From NCBI RefSeq assembly GCF_001522545.3, contig NC_031783.1, forward strand, positions 8,395,433 through 8,459,432: a DNA stretch of 64,000 bases. The letters are read 5' to 3'. Position numbers and translations under genes: made by a program. The notes under the pieces were generated by a model. It ran no database searches, was not told the DNA's origin, and saw only the letters and a list, made by a program, of their open reading frames with translations. Position 1 is the stretch's first letter; each line of letters opens with the position of its first letter. This document shows positions 46,401 through 59,500 of this stretch, in pieces. Source of the stretch: Parus major (lineage: Eukaryota; Chordata; Aves; Passeriformes; Paridae).

Positions 46401-49400
46401 TTAGACATTCTCTGTAGATAGTTTTCATACAATCAGTTACACAAACATCTTGGGATTTAAAGTGCTTGCAATTTTCCTGAGTCCAGCTTTCTGTGAGAAC
46501 ACTTTTCTTGGTATTGCCTGCACAGTTGCAATCCCCACTGTGTAAATGGCATCCTGGGCCAGTTTGTTCTGCCCAGTTATGTCCATATGCCTTTCCCCAG
46601 CATGCAGGAAATCTCAGCAGAGAAAAGGGAACGGTTTCATTACAGCAGAATCACAGCTGTGATTCCCACAGTGGTGGGAGCTGGCCCTGCGTAACTGCAC
46701 ACAGTGACACGGAGAAATGGAACAGGAATGGTGCTGCTTAAGTTCAGATTTAATACTTTATTAAATGCAACTGAAAACTGAAATGGGTTTATCCCTCTGT
46801 TGAAAGAATGATAGGACTTCTAGACTTCTAGGACTGAAATAACTAAAATTCAGCATAAGGAATGGCACAGTTGTAAGCCAGGCTGTTCATGTTGACATTT
46901 ACACTGTTCATTGCTTTAGATAAGTGTTGCCTGAAAAAAACCACCTGGATTATCAGGTGGTGTAAGTTGTTCTAAACATCTTCCTTAGGCATTTAAAAAT
47001 ATTTTAATCAAGCTAGTTCAGTTTGAGGTGTCACAGTCTGAAAAACACATTTCTCCAGTGGAAATTTCTAGTGGAAATACATAGCCAGGCAGCTTCTTTC
47101 TCCATCTTTCCAGCTTATTTGAATCCTGAGGACATCTTACTTTTCTATCTGCATAGGAAGCAAGTATATGTCAAAAACTATTTAAATAACTGCCTGAAAT
47201 CCAGATTTATGCTGACAGACTGTGCTTCCTGCTTGGTGTGATGCGATTGGAAATTGTTATGCTTAAGTAACACAGGTTATGATAAGAAAAGGACACTACT
47301 GACTAAAAGCACTGCTAGCAGATACCTAAAACACCTGCTCATTTTAATCTGAAAGTGTGTGAGCCCTGAAGTTTCTGAATGTCGCAATTTTTATTAAATA
47401 TTTGCAAATGTCAGCCTCATCACATCAAGGAAGATTAGATAAAATTCAGTGCAATAGAAAGTATTTTGTATACAGGACATTCACAGTCATATGGGACATT
47501 AAATCCACTCCTGATTTCTCTCCTTAACAGCTGTACAAACAGAAGCTCTAAAATCCAGAAAGGTCTTGTGCCATCAAGGCACTGAGCATGTATTGCTTTG
47601 ACCATGGTAAAACAAGGTTTGTCCTGCTGCTGAAGTCTCATTTTGGGTTTCTAAGGGATTGTTCTGTCCCTCCTCATTTAGCACTTTTCCTATGTGCTTC
47701 CTATGAGCTGAGAGTCTCCAGGCTGGGAGCACATTGAGCACCTTAAATTAGCACATGGGCCTGTTGCAGCCCAGTATTCCCAGTATGCACCAAGAGGATT
47801 TTGTTTGCTGGTTTTCAGTTGCATATTTCGGAAGGGTAACTAAGCTCTCCTGAAACTGTATGTTCAAAAGGGGATTTTTTGGGCTTATTTGGCTTTCTTT
47901 GGCTCTAGCATAGCTTTTATATATAAATCTCCCAACAAACTTGCTTGATGTAAAAAGTGTATAATACAGACACATCTTCTGGAGTGTAGGAAATAGAAAA
48001 GCAGATTTAAGTTGAACGGCACTTTGTAAAAATCAAAAATATCAAAACCAGAATAAGATAGCTGAAATCACACAAATAGAATGAGAAACCAGACTGTTGT
48101 ATCAGCAGAAGAAAAACATTAGGTTAATCTGTATTACAACATTCTGAAAGAATACAGAGCTTTGAAAACAGCTTTCACTAGGGGGTGGGACATTTTACTT
48201 TTATGTAGAGCTTTTGTTCATTTAGAATTGTTTACTCCAGCAAGCAACCCTGTGCTCTTTGTTTGACTGATTTTTCCCATTTGGCAGACCCTTTGCAATC
48301 ACATGGATAACATTCTTCTTTCCACTGAGACATAGAAAAACTATTCTTTATTGACCTTGCTTGTTGTCCTAAATGACAAAAATATATTTATATGCTAGGT
48401 GAATTGTATGACTTCATCACTGACTTTTAATTGAAAATTCTTCAAAGCAAAAACCTCAAAGAGCTGCTTTCAATTTTTTTTTTTTTTTTAACAATCCAGT
48501 GACTTCTTAGCAAACAGCTCTGCTCTCAGCCACACATGCACAACTCCCACAGCTGCCACGGAGAACTATGTGCAAGTATCTGAGTGCTGAAGCTGTGTCA
48601 AAACATGAGGAAAAATGCCATACAAAGAAGAAATACACTTTTTGAGTTGGGCAGGGGATTTTTATTTATTTATTGAACAACACAGTATTTGCTGTGGAAG
48701 TATGGATGTTTTCTTTTTTGTTTCTGTGCTTGTTAATTTAATTTTTTTTTGTATGGTTGCAGTGGGAAGCAAATCAGAAGAGCTGGACTAACGTACACAA
48801 AACCCTTCAACATCTCAATTTTAATTTCCTCACTAAAATTGCAAAGCACAGAGCTCATGGACTTTGTGATACTGACTTAGAAACACTTTTAGCATTAAAG
48901 TTTTACATGTGATGTATTGTAAATCAAAGGCAGGTTATGTAAGGACCCAGCAAGCCAAGACAAAATTCAGTCTTAGTCTAAGTGAGCACAATTCTGTTAA
49001 AACAGATGGAATGGCATACATCTAGCCAAAAATGTTGAATCTGTGTTTATCTTGTGTTCCTGAATGCTCACTTAAAACCTTTTCTGAAAGGAACAAAACT
49101 CTGGATGAAATTAAATGGGGTTCTACTCACATGTAGGCAAGTGTTAAATCTTCATTTATCATAAACTGGATTTCTCTGACTCCTGCAGAGCTGTGACAAT
49201 TTACACAACTCCTGGCTCTGTTCAGAATGGACAGATTTGCAGAAACACTGTGCCTCTGCACTTCCAATGGAAGGCAATGAGAGCTGGGGTTGCTCTGCAT
49301 TTCTGCAAGGAAGAAAAGTCAAAGGCCCTTTTGTTACCACTTTGCACATGTGCTGAGAAAGTGTAGAATTAAGATCCCAGTGTCAGCATTTTCAGCAATC

Positions 49401-50153
49401 TTATGCTGGCTACTTACTTTTTTCAGGTCCAAGCACAGTAAAAATCAGATTGGGCCCCTTGCTAAGGAACCTTTATTATTTTTTTAACTTAGACCTGTCG
49501 AGCACAGTCCTATTTATGTCTTTATAATTTCACAGTTAGAGAAGATAGTAGCAGAACTACAAATAATTCCATGTAAGTCAAAGGTGTAGTTGTTTTAACT
49601 GAGCACCTAATAAAACAGGGGTGGTCTCTAGTACTTGCTGTGGTTCCACATGGATTTCTTCCATCACTTGCACAGACTTTGTCTTCACTGTTACACCGAC
49701 CCACCCCTTGCATTTTTTCCTAGTTGGTGATGATAGTTCCAGATCTGGAAAATCAAACCATTTGAAGAAAAAACTCTCATCCTGCACTCTTCAAGCCCAG
49801 CTGTATTCTCCTGTCTCCTCCTTTTCACAAGCACAAGCAATTGAACCAGAACAGGAAACTGCTGAGCCAACAGGGGAAAAAAAATATCCCTTTTGTGTTA
49901 AGAGTTTGGCTGCTGAACTCCTTGACTGGCTCACTCTTTGTTTGATAGGTGCCAGAGCTAAGGGTAAGTGTGGGAACGTGGCCAAAGGTGGAGGAATGTG
50001 GTTTAGAAGCCCTTTCCTTCAGTTTAACTCTGCTTATATTGAGGAACTGCACCAAGGGGCAATTCTGTTGGTAGCACTGCTCACTGCAATGGAAAAAATC
50101 GGTGTGATTTTAAAACCAAGTGGACACAAACATTGTAAGTAAATAGTAAAGCC
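43441..50153. other. IQCK-GPRC5B convergent intergenic region
   Basis: 6.7 kb of AT-rich DNA between two 3' ends. It holds a TA microsatellite near 45351-45363, a short hairpin at 46940-46961, and a 173-codon open frame at 49621-50142 with no recognised homology. No gene is supported. Confidence 0.55.
46940..46961. repeat. short inverted repeat, 8-base arms
   Basis: ACCACCTG, the spacer GATTAT, then CAGGTGGT. Short enough to be chance. Confidence 0.8.
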
Positions 50154-50159
50154 TTTATT
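50154..50159 (-). terminator. GPRC5B: candidate distal GPRC5B poly(A) signal
   Basis: AATAAA on the minus strand about 3.4 kb after the stop. More proximal hexamers exist, for example near 50458 and 52213, so shorter 3'UTRs are possible. Confidence 0.35.
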
Positions 50160-52609
50160 CTCATTAAGAACAGCATTTTGAAAATAAAACATTTGCCCAT
50201 GCTTTACAACCTTTGTAGTTTTGTATACTTATGTACAGTCATCATGGTACACATTGATTGTCTTGAAAATCCTTTAAAGATGTACTTAATAAGATACCAG
50301 TATGCAACAATCAGCGGAAAAAAGGGTACGTTATAAAACACACGTTAATACATTTAATAAATATATATTATCTATCAAAAATGAGCTTTAGCTCTCATCA
50401 ATTAATAAAAAGCACCTGCTTTGTAATCCTGTAAGTTGGTAGAATAATCCAATTGTTTTATTATAAAAGCTACAATGCTCCCTTTTGTATGGCCTTTGGT
50501 TAGACCCAAGGCATCAAGCTCAAACAAAGCCAAACAAGATGCCTGTGTTTAGACTAGAAGCAGAAACAGCTAATTCTATAGTATTTCATGTACCTTGTTT
50601 ATAGAAACAGCTGGATGTATTGAGAGTGTTCTTCTGAAGATGCTACATTATTTTCTGGCAAGTGTCAAACACCCTCAACCCATCTGAAAGCAGACCAGGA
50701 TCTGTGTAACTTTGAATGCTTTTCCTGCCATTTATCAAAAGCCAGTCATTATAAAACTTGTTTTGGTAATAAATGCTTTTGTCAGATTCTTTGTGATTTC
50801 ATTTTTCTGCATGGAAACATCATGAGCACATAACCATCAAGGGACAACATAGTAGCTTTTATAGTATAAAAGCTAATTATAATTAGGAGAACTGTGAAAG
50901 GCTTGTGCTTACTTATTCATGTTGTTCACAGATGCTCTACATTCCAGCAAACTTTCAAAAAAGGCAAAAGTAAATACTGTAACAAAAATGTAAGTTAACA
51001 TAAAGGTGCCTTTCTTCAATTACAGTTTTATTTTGGGGCATTTTACATCACAGACTAGTGACTTACAAAAAAAAAGTTGCTCACTACTAATTGGATAAAG
51101 TTGGAAAATAAAGACACCCCTAAATCTATTGCCACACTTTCACCACCACACATTAAACCCAATCCTGCTAATTTTTAATTCAGTGAATAGTCCACATGAC
51201 TAACCCAGCGAGACTAGTCATGTGAATAGCGGTTTGTAAAATCTGGCTGTATCTTTGCATAAGCCCTGAAATTCCAAACAACTTCATCAGAAGCAGGATT
51301 GGGAACTCTATCAATTCAGTCACATCTAGAAAAAGAAAAATAAAGTTTCTTAAGATAACTGTGTCTTGTGTAGATTTTGTCAAAGGTCTGTAGAATGTGT
51401 ATTATAATTCATAAGTCTTGGTTGTAGCATGATAAACTTTTTAAAAGAAAGCTGTCCTACCATTTATGCCATGGTCATCTTATATGTTTTTATGATAAGA
51501 GTTTTATGAGGGATTTTTTTAAACTGCTTTTTAAAAGTAAAATTCTGCAGGCAAATTATAGTAATAGTTTTTTTTATTGTTCCAAATTACGTGTCCTTTG
51601 GGTGGCGATCATTATTTTAAATATTATCTTATTTGATCAAAGCTCTGCTCATAACAAGCAAAATGTATTTCTAAGTCACTGGATAGCATGCAATATCCAC
51701 CCCTACCCTACTTGGTTACTAAGGCCATCTAGTTACATAGAAAATGAAATAAAGGATCCCTAAAACAAGCACATGCTTCCTTTGCCTCAAGGAGGGGAGG
51801 GCAGGGGGGAGCTGACATACTCCTTCACTCATGCATGACAGAAAAACATTGCTTCTGGAGGAGAAGGGCTTTGAAATAAAACCCCATAAGATGATCATGG
51901 CAAGAATGGTGATATATACTTTTCCATATATATATATACACATATATCTGTGTGCAACACTTAGGGACTGGCCTTGCAGCCTCTGTACCTGTACGTAGAC
52001 CTACTGGTGTCGATGGGACTACTGGTGGGAGTACAAGTCTGCAGGACTAGGTTCCTAATTCAGTAGAAATGGAGGTACATGAGGAATCAGGAAGACTCTT
52101 GAAAAATAAAAAGCTTCTTTCTTCTGCAGTATACAGCAAGTAACTTCTCTCTGTGAAGCTACTAAGCTATTCAGTTATTTGTACATTTTAATTCTTTTTT
52201 TAGTTTGAAAATATATATTTTTATTACAGCATATGCAAAGTTTAATTGTTATATGTTTCCTATACCTTCAAGTAAAAACAATTAGCTTTTAGTATTGAGG
52301 AAAGCTAAGATTAACATTGGCCAAACAGTGAGGATACAGTGATGTTTTCAATGTCCGATATGTATTAAATGTTAAAGAAAGGAATGATTGCTCGAACATA
52401 ATGAAAAACCATGGCACAACAAATGGGCAATGGGAACCGCTTAAATAACCCGAAGAAAACAAAGATGAAAAGCTTTGAAAAGTCTGCCTTATATCAACTC
52501 AAGAAAATGGATGGGAAGGAGCGGGGAAGAAACCACCTTAAATAAAACAAAAACAACAACAAACCACTTCCAGCACAGAGATTCTACTCTCTAGGCACTA
52601 AAATGCACA

Positions 52610-53030
52610 ACCACATTGAAACGCACGAACAACTGCGGTCCGGGGCACCGGGCTGGGCCAGCGGCCGGGGCTCCCCCTCTGCTGCCCGGGATCCCGGCCC
52701 AGGCAGCGCCCCGGGCCGGCCTCAGGAGCCTCCCTTCCTCCCTCCAGCAGCACCGCCAGGCACCTCCTCTCCCAACCAAGCCCTCCACAAACTCATCCTC
52801 CGAGGAGCGGCTTGGCCTGCGGGAGCCGCGGGCTCTCTGCTCGCCCCCCGCTCGAGGCCGGTACCGGGAGCGGCTGTGCCCGGCCCACGCGTGGGACAGG
52901 TCACCGTGGTACCCTCGTACCCCATCCCTCCACAACTGCCCTCCTTGGGCGGCTTCTGGAGAGCAGAGCTTCAGCCACAGAGCACCGGGGACTGAGCCGC
53001 CACAGGGACCGTGTCTGACTACACACCATG
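52610..53030. promoter_or_regulatory. CpG-rich block just 3' of the GPRC5B stop
   Basis: About 420 bases with roughly 30 CpGs in AT-rich flanks, 0.5 kb past the GPRC5B stop. It contains the palindrome CCCACGCGTGGG at 52884-52895. It is far from the GPRC5B promoter. Open frames on both strands are a GC effect. Confidence 0.55.
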
Positions 53031-53523
53031 CCGAGTGACTGCACAGCACAGCTAGGGAGGAGCAAACAAGGGACTTCTCGTGACGTGGGAAATGACAGGA
53101 AAAGGAGCAAAATGGGGAAAAATCCTGCGTGTTTTCACACTGTAGCTGCAATCTCTCGTGGCAACATGAATTAAGTTTAGGTGAGAGGAGGGTATTTTGC
53201 AAGCAACTGCCAACCACCAAAATCAGGCTTGCCTGGCACACGAATTACAGACAAGAGAGTATCTTACGCTTCAGAATACAATATCCCCTCTGCCAATTTA
53301 AGGTGTGCCTACTTCTGTTTTAAATTAGATTCAGATTTAGTTTTACGATTTTATTTTTGCAATTCTCCGTTCAATGGTGTTCACATTTAGGCAGATTTAG
53401 AAAAATCCTGGAGGTTTTGTTGCTTTGTTCTGGTACTGTTATGGATTCCTTCCCTCAAAGACACACTGCCAGGGAACAACATCTGCAACAAGGATTCTTA
53501 TTCTCTACAGCCTACAGCTTTTC

Positions 53524-53568
53524 ACCAGAGGTGTCGTCCAGTGTAACTTGGCGGAGCAGTTGGTATCT
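53524..53568 (-). CDS. GPRC5B: GPRC5B terminal coding exon (15 codons)
   Basis: After ccttatttccag it encodes IPTAPPSYTGRHLW and TGA. The match to the mammalian C-terminus (IPTAPPSHTGRHLW, as remembered) is almost exact. Confidence 0.93.
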
Positions 53569-56500
53569 GGAAATAAGGATAATAAACCCATAACTGAGAG
53601 ATCTGGAGTGTTCAAAAACCAGTGTTATCATGCTACATGAGAGCTTTCCAAATGATAGTTCTAGAGCAAAGTGATAAAAAGAAACTCATCTTCCTCCCAT
53701 ACAGTGCATTTATCTCTCCGTAAAACTATGACTACATATATACACATGAGCTTTGTATCTGACTCAGAACAAAGCAAAACAAACAAAAAAACCCAAATTT
53801 TCAAGCTTCTCATCCCTTAACTGCCTTCTCCCTGAGCTGCACATTCTGGTATCAGAAAACAGGCAGAGATGAATTCAAACATCTGAAGGATGCAATCCAT
53901 TACTGACAGCAAAGCCAAGCCTTTTCATTTTACTCAAGTTGACGTGCTTCACAATCTTACCCACACAGGAGAATTCTTGTATTTAGTCCCTCTTGTTCAC
54001 TAAAATCAGCCAAAACTCTACTTACTTAAAAACAAAACCAGACCTGCAATCAGTTCATTATTTGGTTTTAAATGTAGAGGTTGAGTTATGGAATCAGCTC
54101 ATGATTCAAAAGAAAGAAAACCCAACTCACATGAGTACAAACCAGCTCATGAGTAGATTTTTAAGAAGCATGTAGATATGCATGAAAAATGTGGGGATGA
54201 AAAGTCTTCTTTTTCAACATAATGTCTGCTATATGAAATGTCTTAAGTGAAAATTAGACATAATGTGAAAAACATTTGTAAAGTCCGTTTGGCATCACTA
54301 AACCAATTTTACAACAACCAGGCTGCAAAAATACAGGTCTATCAAAGAATGACATGCCAAACCATTGTCTAAGGAAGAAAAATTGATACTATTAACATTA
54401 AAATATTCTATATTCTTCTCTTATGGATCCCTTTTCAAAAGATGTACAAATCTGTAAATTACAAAGAATTATTTTTTATTTTACAAGAAAACGGAATATA
54501 TGAGAGACCACCATCATCTGCATAATTTTTTAATGTTCTGCCTGAAAACATCTGTGTGACTCACACCATCTTGAAAGAAATCAGGTCAGAAATGGTGTCA
54601 CTTAATAGTTATGTTAAATACCTTAACACAAATTTAATTTGAAAGGGCCATTGAATATGTTGTCTCACAAAAAAACTTGGTTCACTGAAGCTGCACTGCA
54701 AAATGTGAATAGCCAAGTAAACAAATGCAAAATACTTGTTAATTACATATTTTCTAGAGGGAAGGGAAGCATTACATGCATATTTGCTGCCTTAAATTTT
54801 CATTTATAGCTTTCCCCCTGCTGTGAATAAGCTAAAGCAGGTTTTTCAATTAGTAATGGTTGTATATATCAGTGCATTTCAAAGATTTCTTAAATCATCA
54901 CATTTTGATACTTACAGTCCCACCATTTAGCACAACTGCCATCTCAGTTGGCTGATAAACATTGCTTCTAAAAGGAGCACTAGGCCGGCTTCCCAAACTG
55001 CCGTTTCGAAATCCTGCCGTTCTTAGCGCTGTGTTTGGAAAAGAGAGATCACTCTTAGAACACAAGAAAAGCTGTGCAATCACAGAGTATCTTCCTTCCA
55101 GTTTAGTTATTGGGAACTTTGCCACTGATTTAACTTCCATGTTGCTTTTGAACAGCTGTTTCTCTTACATTTTGGGAACGGATCTCAGAAGAATCAGATT
55201 TACATTAAATGAACTGTTTGCTAGAGAGGGGAAAAAAAGGAACCCAATTTCTGAAGCTTGCTTAATCTCATTTCAGTGGGAGCACAATGTCTTCAGTCAC
55301 CAAACCTGTGATGTGTCCTGAACAATGCATTTTGCAAAGTTGCTCCATGTTTTGGTCTGGGTACTGTGGGGTTAAGTGAAATGTGTTACATTTTGCTTTC
55401 TATCAAACTCGGTGGACAGGGATCCAAAGCCTTGCTCAAGCCAGCAAGCAATGCTCACAACCCCCTGAGCATTACTTCAGCATGACTAGCATATAAGGAT
55501 TTTCCAGATGTTTCAGATTATATTTACTCTGAGAAACTAGAAAGATGGAATAAATACTGCTTTCGAATAGCTTAAACATGGCAAATCACTGAAGCCAAAG
55601 GGAAGATACTGATTGTCCTTTTGGATGTTTAAATCAGGAATAAATCAGTCTCCACACTAATTTTAGTACAAGTTTGGGTTCAAGATGTAAATTCTGAATG
55701 AGATATACATAGTGAGGGACATGCTGCTCTCTCTAAAGCAGTCTGGGGATTGGCACATCCAAACTCCCTCTTTAATTTTGAGGGTAAATAATGACTTCAC
55801 TGAACTCAGACGTGGCCAGGGAACAGAGCTCATTTATCCACACGTTGTGCATGGTCACAATGGGCAATACTCATCTGTCAGCTGCTAAACAGAAACATGC
55901 CCAGTTCAGGCACCTGGGGCAAGAACTTCTCTTAGATTTAATTCAAATTACAATTCTACAGTCTCTGGCTGTAATAATGAATGAGCTGAAGTTTATTTTA
56001 GAGAATTTCAACACTGACTTTAATGAAGCCAGGATTTATCTCCAATGTAGTTGCTCTGTGTAGAAGATTTAAATGGATCCTACTGCCATATGCTGTCCTC
56101 TATCCACTGCTACTCCTCTCTTTGGGAGTTGTGCACCAAGATGAAGAATAGTATTGATTTAGCATGGAAATTCAAGAAATTCCACCCTGCAAATGCTCAG
56201 CTGTTGACTTCAGATACATATAGACCCTCACTTGCTCTCTGTTTGAAAATTACATATTTTTGTAGAACACTGGGAGAAAAAATTATGAAAATGCCTAAAC
56301 TGGAACTAAGTATTTTTTTATTAGATATTTAACCATCTCAAGGTCAGTAACTTTTTTTTCTATTTGACTACTTCTATTGACTACTTCTTGTGTGATAAAC
56401 ACACAATTGCAGTGGTAGTTGCTAGTACACACAGACAGAAAAAGAATCTTTATCATGCACACCATCATTAAAATATTTATACAGAATATTTACACAAAAC

Positions 56501-59500
56501 ATACACAGTCATTTCAAAGCTATCTTAAAGAGCCAGTAAATTTAAACTCATATTGCTAAATTTTCTTTCCCTATTATTTCACACATCTATGCTTTTTTTG
56601 ACATGAGAATCTCTGACAAAGTTTGTAGACAAAATACTATTTTGGATTTTTTTCTCACACCATTTTTACCATTTTTCCTTGTACTTTTTACATTACTATT
56701 AAATAAATCCATTTGCATAGCATATGTATAGGTAAAAAACAAGCAGTACTGAGGATATTCAAGTAAATGTATCAAAGCCTCTTTTTAACATGTTCTAAAT
56801 TTTGTTCACTTTGTTTTTAGGCATTGGCTGTGACGGTGACTGGTAGCACTAGAAATTATTAAATGAAATTTAATGATACCAGAGCTGCTTGGGTTTCCTG
56901 ACAGCTGTAACATTCTACATTCCGCATCCAGATTTCTCTTGTTTAAAGCAAATTCGCTCTGGCTATAGGGGTTTCCCTACTGGTGTGCACTGCCTTTCCA
57001 GAGAGCACAGAGAACTCAGTCAACTGCTCTTTGTCCAGGTTTTCTAAATACTTTATTATAATTTTAGAAGGCACACCTATAAAAAAAGCTCTTCTAAAGA
57101 GATATTTCAACCTATCATATAAATATTTAAATCCCAGATTAATATGCTGTTTAAATGATGTTTAAGGTGCCACTGACAACCATCAGCACTGGGATCAGAC
57201 TTAGTGACTCGGTTATTATTGCCTGTATTTAAGGCTCTACCATGCTACTAAGTTTTGTCTTTAAACCCTGCTGTCCCAAGCTAGCCCTTAAATACTGCTG
57301 CAAAAGAATATTTAATCTGTTTTGATGTAGTAAAAATTCCTATATGCCACAGGAATAGGAATGACAGGCATTTATTATGGTATACTTTAATAAGGGCATC
57401 AGATAAGGAAATCTATTTTGTATTGTATTATAATTCAGATAGATTAAAACAGAACATAAATTGAACTATAATAGACAGTATAATGGTTTTGTAGCTATCA
57501 TTTATCTATCCATTTCACAAAAAAACTTAATTACTGAACGATTAGATCAAAAAGGCGCTTCCAGTTCTTTTTTTAAAATGCATCCATGAATGGGAATGAT
57601 ACAGAGTGGAAGATCCAATTTTGTTCTTAGATCTGCCTTAGCCAGAAATAGCTTCACTGAAGCCACTGCAGTACTTTACTATGAAATTAATTTAATGGGG
57701 GATGGAGGACAGTAAAAGTAAAACCACCACAGAAAAAAAGAGAGTGGTTTTAACAGTCCATAGTGCAACTGCCTCTTGCTTTGGAACATTAATAATAACA
57801 ACCATTCTTTTATTCATGTGATTATTTTTACCACTGCCCTTATGGTATCTTCTCATAGAACAAACTCCCCACTAGAAGGAGACCTTTAAAGTTCCTGCTA
57901 AAAAACTTGGGAGGAAAAAATGCCTTCCTGACCCAAGGTTGTGCCAAACAAAAGTGCTGTTTTCCTCCCGGGGAAACATCAAACCCAGAGGAAATCAAAG
58001 ACACATAAAGATGAATAAGAAGGTGAAGGGACCATGTGCCCTAAGCCTTCTTTCAGGGGCTGCCAGAGCAATGTGGCAACTGCAGCCTGGGATAGCAGGC
58101 CAGTATTCTTCTCAGTTAGAGTGAGTAAAAATCAGGGTGACTTGTAACAAAATCCTTATCCAGGTGTGGGGCAGCACCAGACCACATCCCTCCTAAGGAC
58201 ACCAAGGGCTCCTGCTTCCCACTGCTGCTCACAGAGGTGTCCCTGGGATTTCTGACACGGGTTAAACGTTCAGCAAGGCTTTGGATCTCTGAAGTTGTTG
58301 CTGGTCCTTTCAGCAATCACTCAAAAACATTTCCACTGCAAATTTTAATGATGTGTCATCACACATCATTCTACAACAAGGAAGGCAAATTACCTCGAAA
58401 CCTCCATGAAACCTCAGACATTCAAGCCTTCAGAACAAAGGCTGTCTTTGAACTGTCCATAAGCCACTTGGCATTCTTTTCCCCCACAGGGAACACAAAG
58501 TGGCACTAAATCCAGTTTAATGGAAATATAACTAATAATAATTATTTAGTTACTTAAGTGGCTGAGCAATTTGTAACATAGACCACTTAATCATTTTCTT
58601 GAGGTTCTGGGAAAATATTTTGTATTAAATGTTCGTAACTGCTAATTACAAAAAAATGTTATTTAAATTATTTAAAATAACGGTTATTTTTTCCACAATG
58701 ACTTTTTTTATTCTTTTGGTGTTAGCTTTGCATTTGAAATTGTTCACTTTTTCAAAGGAAAATCAACATGCAGAAAAATAATTTTAACCTAACATTTATA
58801 TTATCTGCATTTTTTTCATTTTCTCCCTCACTAGATGATCTAAGTGAAAATTGTAAAAGGGAACAAGGTGTAGTGTGAAAATTATTGTATTTATCATGAC
58901 CTTTGTTTTCAACACCTGAAAAATGCCTCATACAGAGAGTCTTCTTGACATTACCAAAAAATACAGTCCTTTATAGCCAATTCTTACCTGCATTATGTTC
59001 ATCCATTGAAAAGGCTTTATTTTCCATGTAGCTCCGAGGAAGCTGTATATCTTCCTCAAAAGCGGTTTCACGCATCCTTGGCTGTGAAGTATCAAAATAA
59101 TTGGGTGTGTTTTCCTGCTGTGATGGAAGGATGGTACAGTGGACCTCTGGGATGGCATGAAAAATAACAAACACCCAACCACTGGACACCAGAGCAATAG
59201 CCAGAGTGGGATCACTCCATTTGTCTCGTCTCTGGAGCTCGGCGTTACCGAAGAGGTACATAGTCATCCAGGCTACCCAAATCAGAATGGAAAAAAAAAG
59301 GGTTATAATGAGGCATACTCCGTTTTTCTTCCATTTCTTAAACTTCCCACAGAGAGTGAAAAACGAAAATCCCATGGTAAATACCATCAGGAACATAACG
59401 TAAATGGAAGCCATGGCAAAATCCATCGGTTCGTAGCTGCAGGCCAGCTTGTTATCTCTGACAATGGTCAGGATCAGCCACTCGGTTGCGATGATGACCT

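Larger units (their letters stand above)
50154..53523 (-). other. GPRC5B: GPRC5B 3'UTR (about 3.4 kb, inferred)
   Basis: No further coding sequence follows the stop. Several minus-strand AATAAA hexamers occur, the most distal considered being 50159-50154. The region includes a CpG-rich block at about 52610-53030 and TA/CA repeats near 51925-51950. The true end needs transcript data. Confidence 0.5.

Noticed and set aside
52591..53241. 216-codon minus-strand frame and overlapping plus-strand frames
   Set aside because: The CpG-rich block suppresses stop codons in all frames; no recognised protein, and it lies in the GPRC5B 3'UTR.
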